In this document: in pieces, positions 42,793 through 53,157 of the stretch
Numbering within the stretch: the first letter of the stretch is position 1
Layout: the number at the start of each line of letters is the position of its first letter
Source: an uncultured Tateyamaria sp.
Lineage (GTDB): Bacteria; Pseudomonadota; Alphaproteobacteria; Rhodobacterales; Rhodobacteraceae
Assembly (NCBI RefSeq): GCF_947503465.1
Contig: NZ_CANNDN010000001.1
Span: 2,253,501 to 2,317,500 of the forward strand
Length of the DNA stretch: 64,000 nt
Direction of reading: 5' to 3'
Made by a program: the position numbers and the translations under genes
Notes under the pieces: model-generated
Told to the model about the DNA's origin: nothing
Database searches by the model: none
The model's input: the letters and a program-made list of their open reading frames with translations, nothing else

Positions 42793-43114
42793 GGGGGGTC
42801 TTGCAGCGTATTCCACGGTCAGTCGGCCGGGACTGACGATGTGTCCCCGCGGGGACACGTGTTTCGGCGCGGTGACCGGATCTTAACCTATTTGAGATTG
42901 TCGCGGCGTGACAGACACTTGACCCTGCGGCCGTTGCATTGAGGCGATTTTAACCGTCGCAATGACAGACTGACCTACGAAGCAGGGCGGGTCGCGTTTT
43001 CGCCCACCGGACACCCCGAAACAATCCGATCTGACCGCGTTTTTCGGCAAGACGCGCCTGATGCCCACACGGGGTCGCATGGGCATCAGCGTGTCTTTTC
43101 ACGGTGCGGTCAGG
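42793..43114. other. 322-base gene-free region with three hairpins
   Basis: No credible coding frame. Inverted repeats: GTCAGTC/GACTGAC (42818-42837), the 18-base perfect palindrome GTGTCCCCGCGGGGACAC (42841-42858), and TGATGCCCA/TGGGCATCA (43059-43088). The first two follow the kinase gene and the third follows the convergent aldo/keto reductase gene, so they are likely transcription ends. None has a T-run. Confidence 0.6.
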
Positions 43115-44257
<1,143 letters not shown>

Positions 44258-44309
44258 GTGATTGGTCCTTGGATCAGGGAATTTTCAGACGTGAGCGTAA
44301 GTGGCGGTG

Positions 44310-44510
44310 TCAGCTGCCCGGTGTGTTGCGGACAACCGCGTTGCCGGACCAGCCCGCAACCCGCGCGTTCGCAGGGATCGTCGCGGGTTGCCCCCTGAGA
44401 AGCGTGTCCACAGTGATGGCCATCCCGGACAGCGATGCGTCTTCGGCAGGTGCCGGTGTGGCGGTGACCATCACCGTCGCCAGGACAGGTGCAGTAGGTG
44501 AGCGTTTCAT
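44310..44510 (-). CDS. Possible small exported protein upstream of the aldo/keto reductase
   Basis: 66 codons, starting MKRSPTAPVLATVMVTATPAPAEDA, a short signal-like N-terminus with an AxA-type end. Lies 52 bases upstream of the aldo/keto reductase on the same strand. No family recognised; composition is ordinary for the genome. GATGGAGACATCTG before the start gives a weak ribosome site. Confidence 0.42.
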   Translation of the reverse strand: MKRSPTAPVLATVMVTATPAPAEDASLSGMAITVDTLLRGQPATIPANARVAGWSGNAVVRNTPGS

Positions 44511-44592
44511 CAGATGTCTCCATCGTGTTGCGGCGATGAGAGATATCTGGGGGTGCAGTTACATAATTGGAAATTCTATAATGATATGGAAA

Positions 44593-45492
44593 TCATGCCT
44601 CAGTGGCATCAATCGCTTGAACGATATGTTGCAGGCGTTGCGCCAGTCCCCCTGCAGGTTTGCGGGCCGCAAAGAGGAACTGGATCGGGACGGACACACC
44701 CCGGACCTTGTAGAACCGGACATTGCGCGGTGGCCGGTGGGTGTTGGCGACATTGACAAACGCGCACCCGACCCCTGCCGAGACGAGGCTGAGTATCGTC
44801 GTTTCGGTCTCCGCCTCTTGCACGACAACCGGATCGAACCCGATGCCGGAGAGCGCCCCAAAGAGCGCGTCGTGATATCCCGGCGCCACTGACCGGGGGA
44901 AAGAGACGATCGGCAACCCGTCGATGTCGTCCAGGTCCAGTGGACCGTCCGTGTCGAACACCAGATCCGCAGACGCCGCCATGACAACATCATCCGTGCG
45001 CAGCGGCAGGAGAGTCAGTGCATCCACAACCAGGTTGGGTTGGGGATAGACAAAGCCCACATCGAGTTTGTCCGTCAGCAACGCGTCGATCTGTTCAACC
45101 GATCCCATCGGAACAACGTCCAGCCTGACATCCGGGTAGGCCCGCGCGAACCTGCTGAGGGCGATGGGCAAGTGCCCGGCCCAGGACGCGCTTTCCAGCA
45201 ACCCGATCCGCAGGTGGCCAGCTTCGCCCTTGTCGATGCGCCGCGCTTCCTCTGCCGCATTTTCCGAGGCCGCCAGGACGGCACGGGCCCGCGCGGCAAA
45301 GGCGCGTCCGGCATCCGTCAGGACCACGCGCCGCCCTTCGCGCAGCAACAGGTCCACGCCCACGTCCGCTTCGAGATCGCGGATCTGACGGGAGACGGCG
45401 GGCTGGGCGATGTTCAGCCGGTCGGCCGCGTGGCTTATGCCCCCGTGATCTGCCACAGCCACAAAATACCGCAAATGCCGAAGCTCCATCAT
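44593..45492 (-). CDS. LysR-family transcriptional regulator
   Basis: 299 residues. N-terminal winged helix: LRHLRYFVAVADHGGISHAADRLNIAQPAVSRQIRDLE, with the classic AQPAVSRQI recognition helix. The substrate-binding domain follows (LRIGLLESASWAGHLPIALSRFARAYPDV). Divergent from the EamA transporter at 45588, across an AT-rich gap, and upstream of the small peptide and aldo/keto reductase, so it may control either side. Inducer unknown. Confidence 0.92.
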   Translation of the reverse strand: MMELRHLRYFVAVADHGGISHAADRLNIAQPAVSRQIRDLEADVGVDLLLREGRRVVLTDAGRAFAARARAVLAASENAAEEARRIDKGEAGHLRIGLLESASWAGHLPIALSRFARAYPDVRLDVVPMGSVEQIDALLTDKLDVGFVYPQPNLVVDALTLLPLRTDDVVMAASADLVFDTDGPLDLDDIDGLPIVSFPRSVAPGYHDALFGALSGIGFDPVVVQEAETETTILSLVSAGVGCAFVNVANTHRPPRNVRFYKVRGVSVPIQFLFAARKPAGGLAQRLQHIVQAIDATEA

Positions 45493-45587
45493 CCATACCT
45501 ATGCGTTATGATTTACGTGTATATTTAGCATTGGTTGATATCATTCAAAAGTGCCATTCTTTGGTCGTCGCACCCGGAGTTGGAACA

Positions 45588-46508
45588 ATGCCCCTGCACC
45601 GCCTGTCTGGTCCGTTTGTGGGCGTCCTGACCATCCTGTGCTGGTCGGCCTACAACGTCGCGGCCAAACACGGGATCGACACCGGCATGTCGCCCGAAGC
45701 ACTGGTCTTTCTGCGGTTTTCGGTGCCGGGCATCGTGGCCGTGCCGGTGCTGTTGATCCTTGTCGCGCGGGGCAGGACCCTGGGCATACCGGTGTCCCGT
45801 CTGTTGGTTCTGGTGCTGTTGGGCGGCCCGCTGTTTGGCCTTGCCGCTGTCAGTGGATATGTGCACGCCCCGCTGTCCCACGGATTGCTGTTTGCGCCGG
45901 TGGCCGTGTTTCTGATGAGCAGCCTGCTGGGACGCCTGCTGTTGCGCGAGCCGGTGACAGGCCGCCGCATGGGGGCCGCCGCGCTGATGTTTGCGGCGCT
46001 CGCGATCCTGGTGGGGTTGGACATGCGGGCCGTTGGCACCGCGTGGAGCCAGGGGGCCGCATTCTTTGTGCTGGCGGGCGCGATGTGGGGTGCCTACATC
46101 GTTTTGCTGCGCCATTGGTGCATTCCCATGCCCGAAGGGGCCGTGGGCGTGGCTGCGGGTGCCGCCCTTGTCGCGCTGCCCGTTCTGGGTGCGGCCGCAG
46201 TTGAGACGTTGCGTACGGCACCGGCTGCCGAGATTGCCCTGCAAGCCCTGATGCAGGGCGTCGTTGGCGGCGTGATCAGCGTCGTGGCCCTGATCGGTGT
46301 GGTGCGGACCCTGTCCGTGCACACCGCGTCGTTGCTGCCCGTGTTCACGCCGGTTGTTGCCCTTGGCATCGCATATGTCCTGTTTGGCGCGGTTCCGTCG
46401 GGTGCAGAAGTGGCGGGTGTTGCGATCATAGCCATCGGATTTGTCGTCAGTCTGGGCCTGCGTGTCCCCGAAGGCTGGTCAAACCGCGTGTCCCATGCAC
46501 ATCGTTGA
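45588..46508 (+). CDS. EamA/DMT-family transporter
   Basis: 306 residues with ten hydrophobic segments in two EamA repeats (FVGVLTILCWSAYNVAAKHGI; GAAFFVLAGAMWGAYIVLLRHW). Start 45588 is chosen for GGAG at 45576-45579; an upstream frame opening exists but lacks a ribosome site. Likely an exporter of metabolites or amino acids; divergent from the LysR gene, which may regulate it. Confidence 0.88.
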   Translation: MPLHRLSGPFVGVLTILCWSAYNVAAKHGIDTGMSPEALVFLRFSVPGIVAVPVLLILVARGRTLGIPVSRLLVLVLLGGPLFGLAAVSGYVHAPLSHGLLFAPVAVFLMSSLLGRLLLREPVTGRRMGAAALMFAALAILVGLDMRAVGTAWSQGAAFFVLAGAMWGAYIVLLRHWCIPMPEGAVGVAAGAALVALPVLGAAAVETLRTAPAAEIALQALMQGVVGGVISVVALIGVVRTLSVHTASLLPVFTPVVALGIAYVLFGAVPSGAEVAGVAIIAIGFVVSLGLRVPEGWSNRVSHAHR

Positions 46509-46541
46509 GCCAGACGCATCCACAGCAAGGCGTTCACAGTG

Positions 46542-47885
46542 ATGTCGCAAGGCACCGACACTTTCGAGACGGAATCCGCGGCCCGCCTGATCCGGGCGGA
46601 GCAGACGGGGCTGCGTCTGGCCATTGCGTGCCGCACGCTTGTGACCGGGCTGGCCTTTGCGTGGTATGTCGGTGCCCCGCTTCTGTTCAGCGGGTTCGAG
46701 CCGCGATTTGCTGCGATCCTTGTCCTGCTGGTGTTCACGGCCGTGGGCGTGGCCCATCTGGCGGCGATCGGCACACGGTTTGATCGGTGGTGGATGAAAT
46801 ATGCCGTCTACGCCCTGGACACCCTGTCGATCTGCGCGACCTTTGCGCTGATCCCGATCAGCCGTGCGGACGACGTGCCCCAGATCATCGCGTTCCGCGC
46901 CTATGGCATCTATTACCTGTTCCCCCTTGTCGCCATCGCCTGCCTGAGCCTGTCGTGGCGGTTGGTCCTGTGGACCGGCGCACTGTGCGTTGCCGGTTGG
47001 TGGGGCGCGTTCCTGTGGGTATCGACGCGCATGGAGAATTCCTTGTCCTGGGCGGACATCCCCGCAAATGCGACGCGACAGGATTACGAGACGGTGTTCC
47101 TGTCCATGGACTTTATCGGACGGGGAAACCGGATCGAAGAGACCGCGATGATCATGTTTGCGGCCCTTGCCCTGGCCGTCGCGGTCTACAGGGCCCGCAG
47201 CGTGTTCTTTGCCCAGGTGGCATCCGAACTGGAATCACGCCAGGAACGATCAGCCCGGGAACGCGTCAGCACGCTGTTCGGAAAATACGTACCCGCGGAC
47301 ATCGCCAATTCGCTGATCGAAAATGACGGACGCATGCGTCCGCGCCGTGCGGCGGGCACTGCGCTGGTGATGGATATCGCAGGCTTTACCGCCTTTTCGT
47401 CTCGGCATACGCCCGAGCATGTCATCACCGTGCTGGATGCCTTTCTGTCGGACGCGACGGAGGCCGTTTCCGAACAGGGGGGCACCGTGATGTCCTATCT
47501 GGGTGACGGGTTCCTGGTGACGTTCAATGCGCCCATCAGCATCCCCGACCCGGCCCGCGCGGCAGTTGCAACCGCGACAAGGTTGGTGGAGGTCGGCAAG
47601 GCGCATGGCTTTGGCATCCGCGTCGGGATTGCCAGCGGCGATCTGGTGACCGGCACGATTGGGTCGTCCGAACGCCAGTCCTTTACCGTGTACGGCGACG
47701 CGGTGAACCTGGCCGCGCGGCTGGAAAGCCAGTGCAAGCGCCTTGGCGTTCCTGTTCTGGTCGATGCGGATACGCGGGCCGCCTGTGGACCGTCCGCGCC
47801 ACTTGCAACGCTTGGCGTGCAACAGATCGACGGGTTGGTTGGCGACGTGCCGGTGTTTGGCCTGTCGGATACTGCGGGTGGCTAA
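46542..47885 (+). CDS. Membrane-bound class III adenylate/guanylate cyclase
   Basis: 447 residues from ATG 46542 (GTG one codon earlier possible). Six membrane helices in residues 20-215, then a short coiled-coil linker (ESRQERSARERVSTLFGKYVP) and the cyclase domain. Metal-binding Asp residues are in VMDIAGFTAF and MSYLGDGFLV; transition-state Asn and Arg in TVYGDAVNLAARLES. It should make cAMP (or cGMP) in response to a membrane signal. Tail-to-tail overlap of 4 bases with the AraC gene. Confidence 0.92.
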   Translation: MSQGTDTFETESAARLIRAEQTGLRLAIACRTLVTGLAFAWYVGAPLLFSGFEPRFAAILVLLVFTAVGVAHLAAIGTRFDRWWMKYAVYALDTLSICATFALIPISRADDVPQIIAFRAYGIYYLFPLVAIACLSLSWRLVLWTGALCVAGWWGAFLWVSTRMENSLSWADIPANATRQDYETVFLSMDFIGRGNRIEETAMIMFAALALAVAVYRARSVFFAQVASELESRQERSARERVSTLFGKYVPADIANSLIENDGRMRPRRAAGTALVMDIAGFTAFSSRHTPEHVITVLDAFLSDATEAVSEQGGTVMSYLGDGFLVTFNAPISIPDPARAAVATATRLVEVGKAHGFGIRVGIASGDLVTGTIGSSERQSFTVYGDAVNLAARLESQCKRLGVPVLVDADTRAACGPSAPLATLGVQQIDGLVGDVPVFGLSDTAGG

Positions 47886-48775
47886 GCGCTTTTCCTGCGG
47901 ATGCCGCCGGGGGTTTCGCCAAGCTGCTTGGTAAAGGTCGAGGTCATGTGCGCCTGACTGGAAAACCCGCAGGCATAGGCCACTTCGGACAGGGGCATGT
48001 CCGAGGTCATCAGATATTCGGTCGCCCGGTGCAGCCTGCGACCAATCACGAATTGATGCGGGCTTGCCCCTGTGGCGGCCTTGAAGGCCTTGGAAAACCT
48101 GAACACATCCTGTTTCAGAACAGATGCCATCATGGACAGGTCGATGTTGCTTTCGAGGTTGCCTTCGACAAAGTCGGTGATTGTCTTGAGATCGCGTTGC
48201 GACAATTCATGGTCGGTCTGCGTGCGTTTCTGTTTTGAAAACGTCCGCAACACCTCGGATGCCACCATCAGGCCAAGGGTTTCGGATTCGATGTTCGTGT
48301 CCAGGTCGTTCTGCATCATCGCTTCGAAATGCAGAAGGATCAGATGGGCAATCCGTGGATTGTGCCAACCGAAGCGGGGTTCAAGATCGCCGACAGTGTC
48401 AAAACCGATGTCGGACTGTATGACCTGGGCAAACACGTCCTTGTGGATCGCGATGCAATCCGTCTGCGTGCGCCCCTGAAACGCATATTCCGCGTTCGTA
48501 TTGGCCGTCGAGAACCCAAGCACCCCCGAATGCACCATGGCGGTCATTTCGACATTGTCCTGCCGTGTGACCACATGCCCGTTCGCGTGGCGCTGCAATG
48601 TCAGGTCGTACTTGTCATCGGCGGGTACAATCGCCTCGTGATCGCCCACGGTGAAGCGGGCGCAACTGACCGGTAGGTTGCGATCAACAAACACCGCATG
48701 AAGGTTCAATTCATCCGGATTGACCGAAACCGAACACCGTTCATATCCCGCAACTGGCGGCAGATTCCGGGTCAT
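47882..48775 (-). CDS. AraC-family transcriptional regulator
   Basis: 297 residues. The C-terminal 100 residues hold two helix-turn-helix units (LSMMASVLKQDVFRFSKAFKAATGASPHQFVIGRRLHRATEYL and SEVAYACGFSSQAHMTSTFTKQLGETPGGIRR are the regions). The N-terminal 180 residues are a ligand or dimer domain without a clear cupin pattern. Target unknown; the convergent cyclase and the EamA gene on the same strand upstream are the nearest candidates. The next 265 bases upstream (48776-49040) hold nothing I can name. Confidence 0.9.
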   Translation of the reverse strand: MTRNLPPVAGYERCSVSVNPDELNLHAVFVDRNLPVSCARFTVGDHEAIVPADDKYDLTLQRHANGHVVTRQDNVEMTAMVHSGVLGFSTANTNAEYAFQGRTQTDCIAIHKDVFAQVIQSDIGFDTVGDLEPRFGWHNPRIAHLILLHFEAMMQNDLDTNIESETLGLMVASEVLRTFSKQKRTQTDHELSQRDLKTITDFVEGNLESNIDLSMMASVLKQDVFRFSKAFKAATGASPHQFVIGRRLHRATEYLMTSDMPLSEVAYACGFSSQAHMTSTFTKQLGETPGGIRRKSA

Positions 48776-49040
48776 ATCAGATGCTCCTTACGCGTCGTGC
48801 AGTATTGCGCCATCATGGTCGCTATCCACCCCTGCCTGGCGCTGCCAACGCAACCCCAAAGTCATTCACATCAAAAAAGACTGTCTCAGACCGAAGATTT
48901 GTCTGTCCCGCGCGCAGTATTTATCAGGTTCTGGCGCAGATATTTCAGAGTCTTGCAGTTGCGCTGTCTCTCATGTCTTTTCGCACTTTAGCGCATGACC
49001 GACCGGTCCTTGCGCCTTGGTCGGGTTGGGCCGTCCCCCC

Positions 49041-49928
49041 TCAGGCCGCGAGCGCCCGACCGTCTTGACGCAAAAGGTAGAGCGATGCCCCGACAATAAA
49101 AGCCGACCCCAGAAGCATAGAGCCCGGCGGCATGAACCCGAACACGGCGATCCCCAACACGACGTTCACCGGCAGTTTGAGGTGATCAAACGGTTGCAGG
49201 AAGCTGGCATCCGCGACGCTGTAGGCCGACGCCAGCGTAAATTGCGCCAGGCCGGTCAGGATGCCGGCCGCGATGGCAATGGCCCAGGCCCCCCCGACCA
49301 TCGACAGATCACCCGCACCCAACGCAACGGTCAGGTTGATCGGCGTCAGCAGCAGCATGACGTAGAAGGTGATCGTGGCCGGGCTTTCCGTTTGCGTCAG
49401 CCGCTTCATCAACAGTGAGGCTATGGCCCACAATGCAGCCGCGATGACGGGCAGGATCGCATAGAGCGTGAACCTGTCCGACCAGGGTGACAGTATGATC
49501 ATCCCGCCCAAGAACCCGGTGGCAACCGCAATCCAGCGTTCCACCGCGATCCTTTCCCGCAGGAAGATACGCGCGCCGATGGTCACGAAGAACGGGGACA
49601 GCATGGCAAGTGCAATCGCCTGCCAGATCGGAACATGTGCCAGGCCCATGACCCAGAACTGAATCCCTGCCGCGGCAAAGACGACCTGGATCAGGTGGAC
49701 CGGAAAGTGTCGCGTCGCGAGCGGTGCAAGGCCCTTTGCCGTGATCAGCGGCAACATGAAAAGGAACGCGACGGCGTATTGCCAGAAGGCCACCGTGGTC
49801 GATTGCAGCCCCGCGCCCATCGTGGCGTATTGCACCAGGGTGTTGGCCCCGGCAAAGAGCGCCCCCGTCGTCACCATCAACGCCGCACCACGGATAGCAG
49901 GCCTGCGCATCTGCATCGCAGCGATCAT
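49041..49928 (-). CDS. EamA/DMT-family transporter (second copy)
   Basis: 295 residues, ten hydrophobic segments, two EamA repeats; conserved FWQYAVAFLFMLPLI and SPFFVTIGARIFLRERI (the E-R of the family loop). Only distantly similar to the transporter at 45588. Preceded by an AT-rich upstream region. Substrate unknown. Confidence 0.88.
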   Translation of the reverse strand: MIAAMQMRRPAIRGAALMVTTGALFAGANTLVQYATMGAGLQSTTVAFWQYAVAFLFMLPLITAKGLAPLATRHFPVHLIQVVFAAAGIQFWVMGLAHVPIWQAIALAMLSPFFVTIGARIFLRERIAVERWIAVATGFLGGMIILSPWSDRFTLYAILPVIAAALWAIASLLMKRLTQTESPATITFYVMLLLTPINLTVALGAGDLSMVGGAWAIAIAAGILTGLAQFTLASAYSVADASFLQPFDHLKLPVNVVLGIAVFGFMPPGSMLLGSAFIVGASLYLLRQDGRALAA

Positions 49929-50246
49929 GGATTTGGCCCTGAGGGTGATGGAAACGGTACTTTAGGGTCGATATTCATTGGATCCAATTGTTTTTATTAT
50001 ATATTTCGCAAGGTCGATATAGTACGTTGTGCGTATCATATTTTGCGCAACATGAATTTTATGTAAGGTTAGCGCGCGACCCGGAAAAGTCCCGCACCCG
50101 GCGGGCAGGCAAAAAAACCCGGGCACGCAGGCCCGGGCAAGTCCAACAGGGAGGTGCATGTTTTGCCGCGGGGGCCCCGACATGCGCGGGCTTCGTGCCG
50201 TTAACCTGTGCCAAGGCGAAAGGTTCCGCTTTGACCCAGATCAATC
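49929..50246. other. 318-base intergenic region: AT-rich promoter zone and a terminator
   Basis: Bases about 49965-50070 are strongly AT-rich against the surrounding GC-rich DNA (TTTTTATTATATATTTC, GTATCATATTTTGCGC), probably the promoter of the minus-strand EamA gene. The other half carries the intrinsic terminator of the response-regulator gene at 50111-50137. No coding frame is convincing. Confidence 0.6.
50111..50137 (-). terminator. Intrinsic terminator of the CenR-like regulator gene
   Basis: On the minus strand: 7-bp perfect stem CCCGGGC/GCCCGGG (50118-50124, 50131-50137), six-base loop, then seven T residues (A7 at 50111-50117 on the plus strand). It lies about 110 bases after the stop at 50247. 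Confidence 0.9.
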
Positions 50247-50933
50247 TCAGGCCATCAGACGGTACCCACCGGATTCGGTCACAAGAAGGCGCGCATTTGA
50301 CGGATCTGGTTCAATTTTCTGACGCAAGCGGTAGATGTGCGTTTCCAATGTGTGGGTCGTGACACCGGCATTGTAGCCCCATACCTCGTGCAGCAGCACG
50401 TCGCGGGCCACCACGCCTTCGGTCGAACGGTAGAGGAACTTGAGGATGTTCGTCTCTTTCTCGGTCAGGCGGATTTTGCGGTCGTCTTCGGTGACCAGCA
50501 TTTTGACCGATGGTTTGAATGTGTATGGCCCAAGCGTGAACACCGCATCTTCGGACTGTTCGTGCTGACGCAGTTGGGCTCGGATGCGGGCCAGAAGCAC
50601 AGGGAACTTGAACGGCTTGGACACATAGTCATTGGCCCCGGCATCAAGGCCCAGGATCGTGTCCGCGTCGGTGTCGTGGCCCGTCAGCATCAGGATCGGC
50701 GATTTGACCCCCTGCTTGCGCATCACGCGGCACAGTTCGCGCCCGTCCGTGTCGGGCAGGCCAACATCAAGGATGACAAGGTCATAGATTGCTTCCTTGG
50801 CCTTGACCAATGCGTCCTGGCCGTTGCCGGCTTCGAACACATCGAAGTCTTCGGTCATGACCAATTGTTCGCTGAGCGCTTCGCGCAGGTCTTCGTCGTC
50901 ATCGACCAGCAGGATCTTTTTCAGTTGTGCCAT
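50247..50933 (-). CDS. OmpR-family response regulator (CenR-like)
   Basis: 228 residues. Receiver: acidic cluster LLVDDDEDLREAL, phospho-acceptor in LVILDVGLPDTDGRELC, Thr in LMLTGHD, Lys in YVSKPFKFP. Winged-helix output domain: RLTEKETNILKFLYRS and THTLETHIYRLRQKIEPD. The sequence is very like the conserved, often essential CenR regulator of envelope functions in alphaproteobacteria; the assignment is from memory of the family. Single gene with its own terminator, divergent from ribA. Confidence 0.9.
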   Translation of the reverse strand: MAQLKKILLVDDDEDLREALSEQLVMTEDFDVFEAGNGQDALVKAKEAIYDLVILDVGLPDTDGRELCRVMRKQGVKSPILMLTGHDTDADTILGLDAGANDYVSKPFKFPVLLARIRAQLRQHEQSEDAVFTLGPYTFKPSVKMLVTEDDRKIRLTEKETNILKFLYRSTEGVVARDVLLHEVWGYNAGVTTHTLETHIYRLRQKIEPDPSNARLLVTESGGYRLMA

Positions 50934-51095
50934 TGGCCTTACCTCCGCTTCGTGTTGAAGGATAGATGCGCTTTGGGGGCGAATTCAGCAAGTTATGCCC
51001 CATTTGTTTCACGCCCATGTGTCGGGGAACGGGCAAATGTTTCAATTCTCTTGCGATTTGCTTATGTCGGGCGGGCGTAGACGAGGATTTGTTAC

Positions 51096-52184
51096 ATGGG
51101 GCTGGGCCCGGATATCGTGGAGATGTTGGCGCGGGCACGGGCCGATCTGCGCATGGGGGTGCCCGTTGTCATATTGGGCGAACGGTCTGTGCTGGCCGTG
51201 GCGGTCGAGACGTTGACCCCTGCCCGGCTGGAAACCATGCGCGCCCTGGAGGGCGATCTGACACTGGCGCTGACAGGATGGCGGGCCGAGACGTTGAAGG
51301 CGCGAACCTATGATGGTGATCTTGCCCGCATCGCCGTTCCGGATGCCGCCGCCCTGGGATGGCTGCAATCGCTTGCTGATCCGGCTGACGACCTGTCGAC
51401 GCCCATGAAGGGCCCCCTGCGGTCCCTGCGCGACGGTGATGCGGCACCGCACCGCGCGGTGCTGCAATTGTGCAAGGCCGCGCAATTGCTGCCCGCAGCG
51501 CTGTGTATCGAGATCGAGGACGGCCTTGGCGTTGCGGTGCGCGAGGGATTGACCGCCGTGCCGCTGACGCTGGCCGCACCTCTCTTGGGCGGGTCGAGCC
51601 TGTTGCACCCTGTGGTGCAGGCCCGACTGCCGGTCGAGGCATCCGAGGCCGGACGATTGCACGTGTTCCGGCCCGAAGATGGTGGCGAAGAACATTACGC
51701 CTTTGAAATTGGCCGCCCAGACCGCAGCAAACCCGTGTTGGCGCGGCTGCATTCGGCCTGTTTCACGGGCGACGTGATGGGCAGTCTGAAATGCGATTGC
51801 GGCCCGCAACTGCGGGGTGCCCTGGCCCAGATGGGCGCAGAGGGCGCGGGTGTCCTTTTGTATCTGAACCAGGAGGGGCGCGGCATTGGCCTTGCCAACA
51901 AGATGCGCGCCTATGCCTTGCAGGATCAGGGGTTTGATACCGTGGATGCCAATCACCGCCTGGGTTTCGAAGATGACGAGCGCAATTTTGAGCTGGGATC
52001 GGATATCCTGAAGTCATTGGGATTTGGGGCTGTGCGCCTGCTGACCAACAACCCCCGAAAAGTGGTGATGATGGAAAAAAGCGGCATCGCCGTGACCGAA
52101 CGCGTGCCACTGAAGGTCGGCGAGAACCGGTTCAACCGCGCCTATCTGGCGACCAAGGCCGCGAAGTCGGGGCATCTGTTGTGA
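51096..52184 (+). CDS. ribA: GTP cyclohydrolase II (riboflavin biosynthesis)
   Basis: 362 residues. The C-terminal half (from about 170) is the GCH II domain with zinc ligands Cys222, Cys233 and Cys235 (HSACFTGDVMGSLKCDCG), catalytic region NQEGRGIGLANKMRAYALQD and TNNPRKV. It opens GTP to start flavin synthesis. The N-terminal 165 residues are not a working DHBP synthase (no acidic RibB signature); such degenerate N-terminal domains occur in alphaproteobacterial RibA. Overlaps the next gene by 4 bases. Confidence 0.93.
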   Translation: MGLGPDIVEMLARARADLRMGVPVVILGERSVLAVAVETLTPARLETMRALEGDLTLALTGWRAETLKARTYDGDLARIAVPDAAALGWLQSLADPADDLSTPMKGPLRSLRDGDAAPHRAVLQLCKAAQLLPAALCIEIEDGLGVAVREGLTAVPLTLAAPLLGGSSLLHPVVQARLPVEASEAGRLHVFRPEDGGEEHYAFEIGRPDRSKPVLARLHSACFTGDVMGSLKCDCGPQLRGALAQMGAEGAGVLLYLNQEGRGIGLANKMRAYALQDQGFDTVDANHRLGFEDDERNFELGSDILKSLGFGAVRLLTNNPRKVVMMEKSGIAVTERVPLKVGENRFNRAYLATKAAKSGHLL

Positions 52185-52675
52185 CGCCCTTGGATATGGT
52201 GGTCACGCTGCGCCGCATGCGCTTTGCCGGGCGGTGGTTTCCCTGCACGTTAGGCAAGGGCGGCATCACAGACAGCAAGCGTGAAGGGGATGGGTCCACA
52301 CCACGCGGTCTGCACCGGATTGTCGGAATGCTGTACCGTCCAGACCGCATGGCGCGCCCCGCAGATTGGGCGCTGCCCATAAGGCCCGGCGATCTGTGGT
52401 CAGATGATGCAGGGGACGAAGACTATAACCAGATGGTCCGCGCACCCTATGACCATAGTCACGAGCGGTTGCGCCGGGCTGATCCGCTTTATGATCTGGT
52501 GATCCTGACGGACTGGAACTGGCCCTATGCCGTGAAGGGGCGTGGGTCAGCCATATTTATCCACCGTTGGCGCAGGCCCGGATATCCAACCGAGGGCTGT
52601 GTTGCGTTGCAGCCCAACGATTTGCGTTGGATCGCGCCCCGGATCCGCTTTGGCACCCGACTGATTGTCCGCTAG
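52181..52675 (+). CDS. L,D-transpeptidase catalytic-domain (YkuD) protein
   Basis: 164 residues; GTG start at 52181 overlaps the ribA stop. The catalytic motif is present: His128 (IFIHRW) and Cys140 in YPTEGCVALQPNDL, matching the HxxxxxxxxSxGC pattern with T-E in place of S-x. No signal peptide is visible, so either it is cytoplasmic or the N-terminus is atypical. It would form 3-3 crosslinks or link proteins to peptidoglycan if exported. Confidence 0.85.
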   Translation: MTPLDMVVTLRRMRFAGRWFPCTLGKGGITDSKREGDGSTPRGLHRIVGMLYRPDRMARPADWALPIRPGDLWSDDAGDEDYNQMVRAPYDHSHERLRRADPLYDLVILTDWNWPYAVKGRGSAIFIHRWRRPGYPTEGCVALQPNDLRWIAPRIRFGTRLIVR

Positions 52676-53157
52676 CGGTTGGGCAGACCTGCCCTGCGCC
52701 GTTGCGCGCGCAGTTCGGACCTGGACGGCAGTGATGCGATCAATTCGTCCAGCCCCGCCAGCACATTCGCATGCACGCGGCCATAGCGTCGGCGCGGATA
52801 ATCGGGATCGTCGTTTTCCGCGGCCCATTTTCGGGCGCATGTCATGGCTTCGATCCAGTCATCGCGGTCCCCACCCAGCCACTGGTTGATGGGACGCGCC
52901 ACCGTTTCGCTGAGTGACGCAAAAAGGGCGGGGCCGCCATCGGGCGGCTGGTTTGGATTGGCGAGTAACAGCAGGCGCGCGCGGAATTGCCCCCGATACA
53001 TGACGCAACCGGCCTGTACCCGCTTGCCCGCGTTGAACAGCTCAGCCGCGCGTGCGTAATCATCCCAGGCGCTGGGTGTGATTGGCCCCGGCGTCACGGA
53101 TTGGGCAAAGACAAGCGTTGGCCAGAAGAGACCGAGAAAGACCAAATACCGCATCAC
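52672..53157 (-). CDS. Exported protein of unknown function
   Basis: 161 residues (or 160 from the ATG at 53154). Signal peptide MRYLVFLGLFWPTLVFAQS. The mature part, PSAWDDYARAAELFNAGKRVQAGCVMYRGQFRARLLL, looks helical and TPR-like, with a very basic C-terminus (SELRAQRRRAGLPNR). Not recognised. Overlaps the end of the YggS gene, so co-transcribed with it. Confidence 0.75.
   Translation of the reverse strand: MMRYLVFLGLFWPTLVFAQSVTPGPITPSAWDDYARAAELFNAGKRVQAGCVMYRGQFRARLLLLANPNQPPDGGPALFASLSETVARPINQWLGGDRDDWIEAMTCARKWAAENDDPDYPRRRYGRVHANVLAGLDELIASLPSRSELRAQRRRAGLPNR

Noticed and set aside
42841-42858. Perfect 18-base palindrome as a protein-binding operator
   Set aside because: It follows a gene end and sits beside other hairpins with no promoter nearby; an RNA hairpin at a transcript end is simpler.
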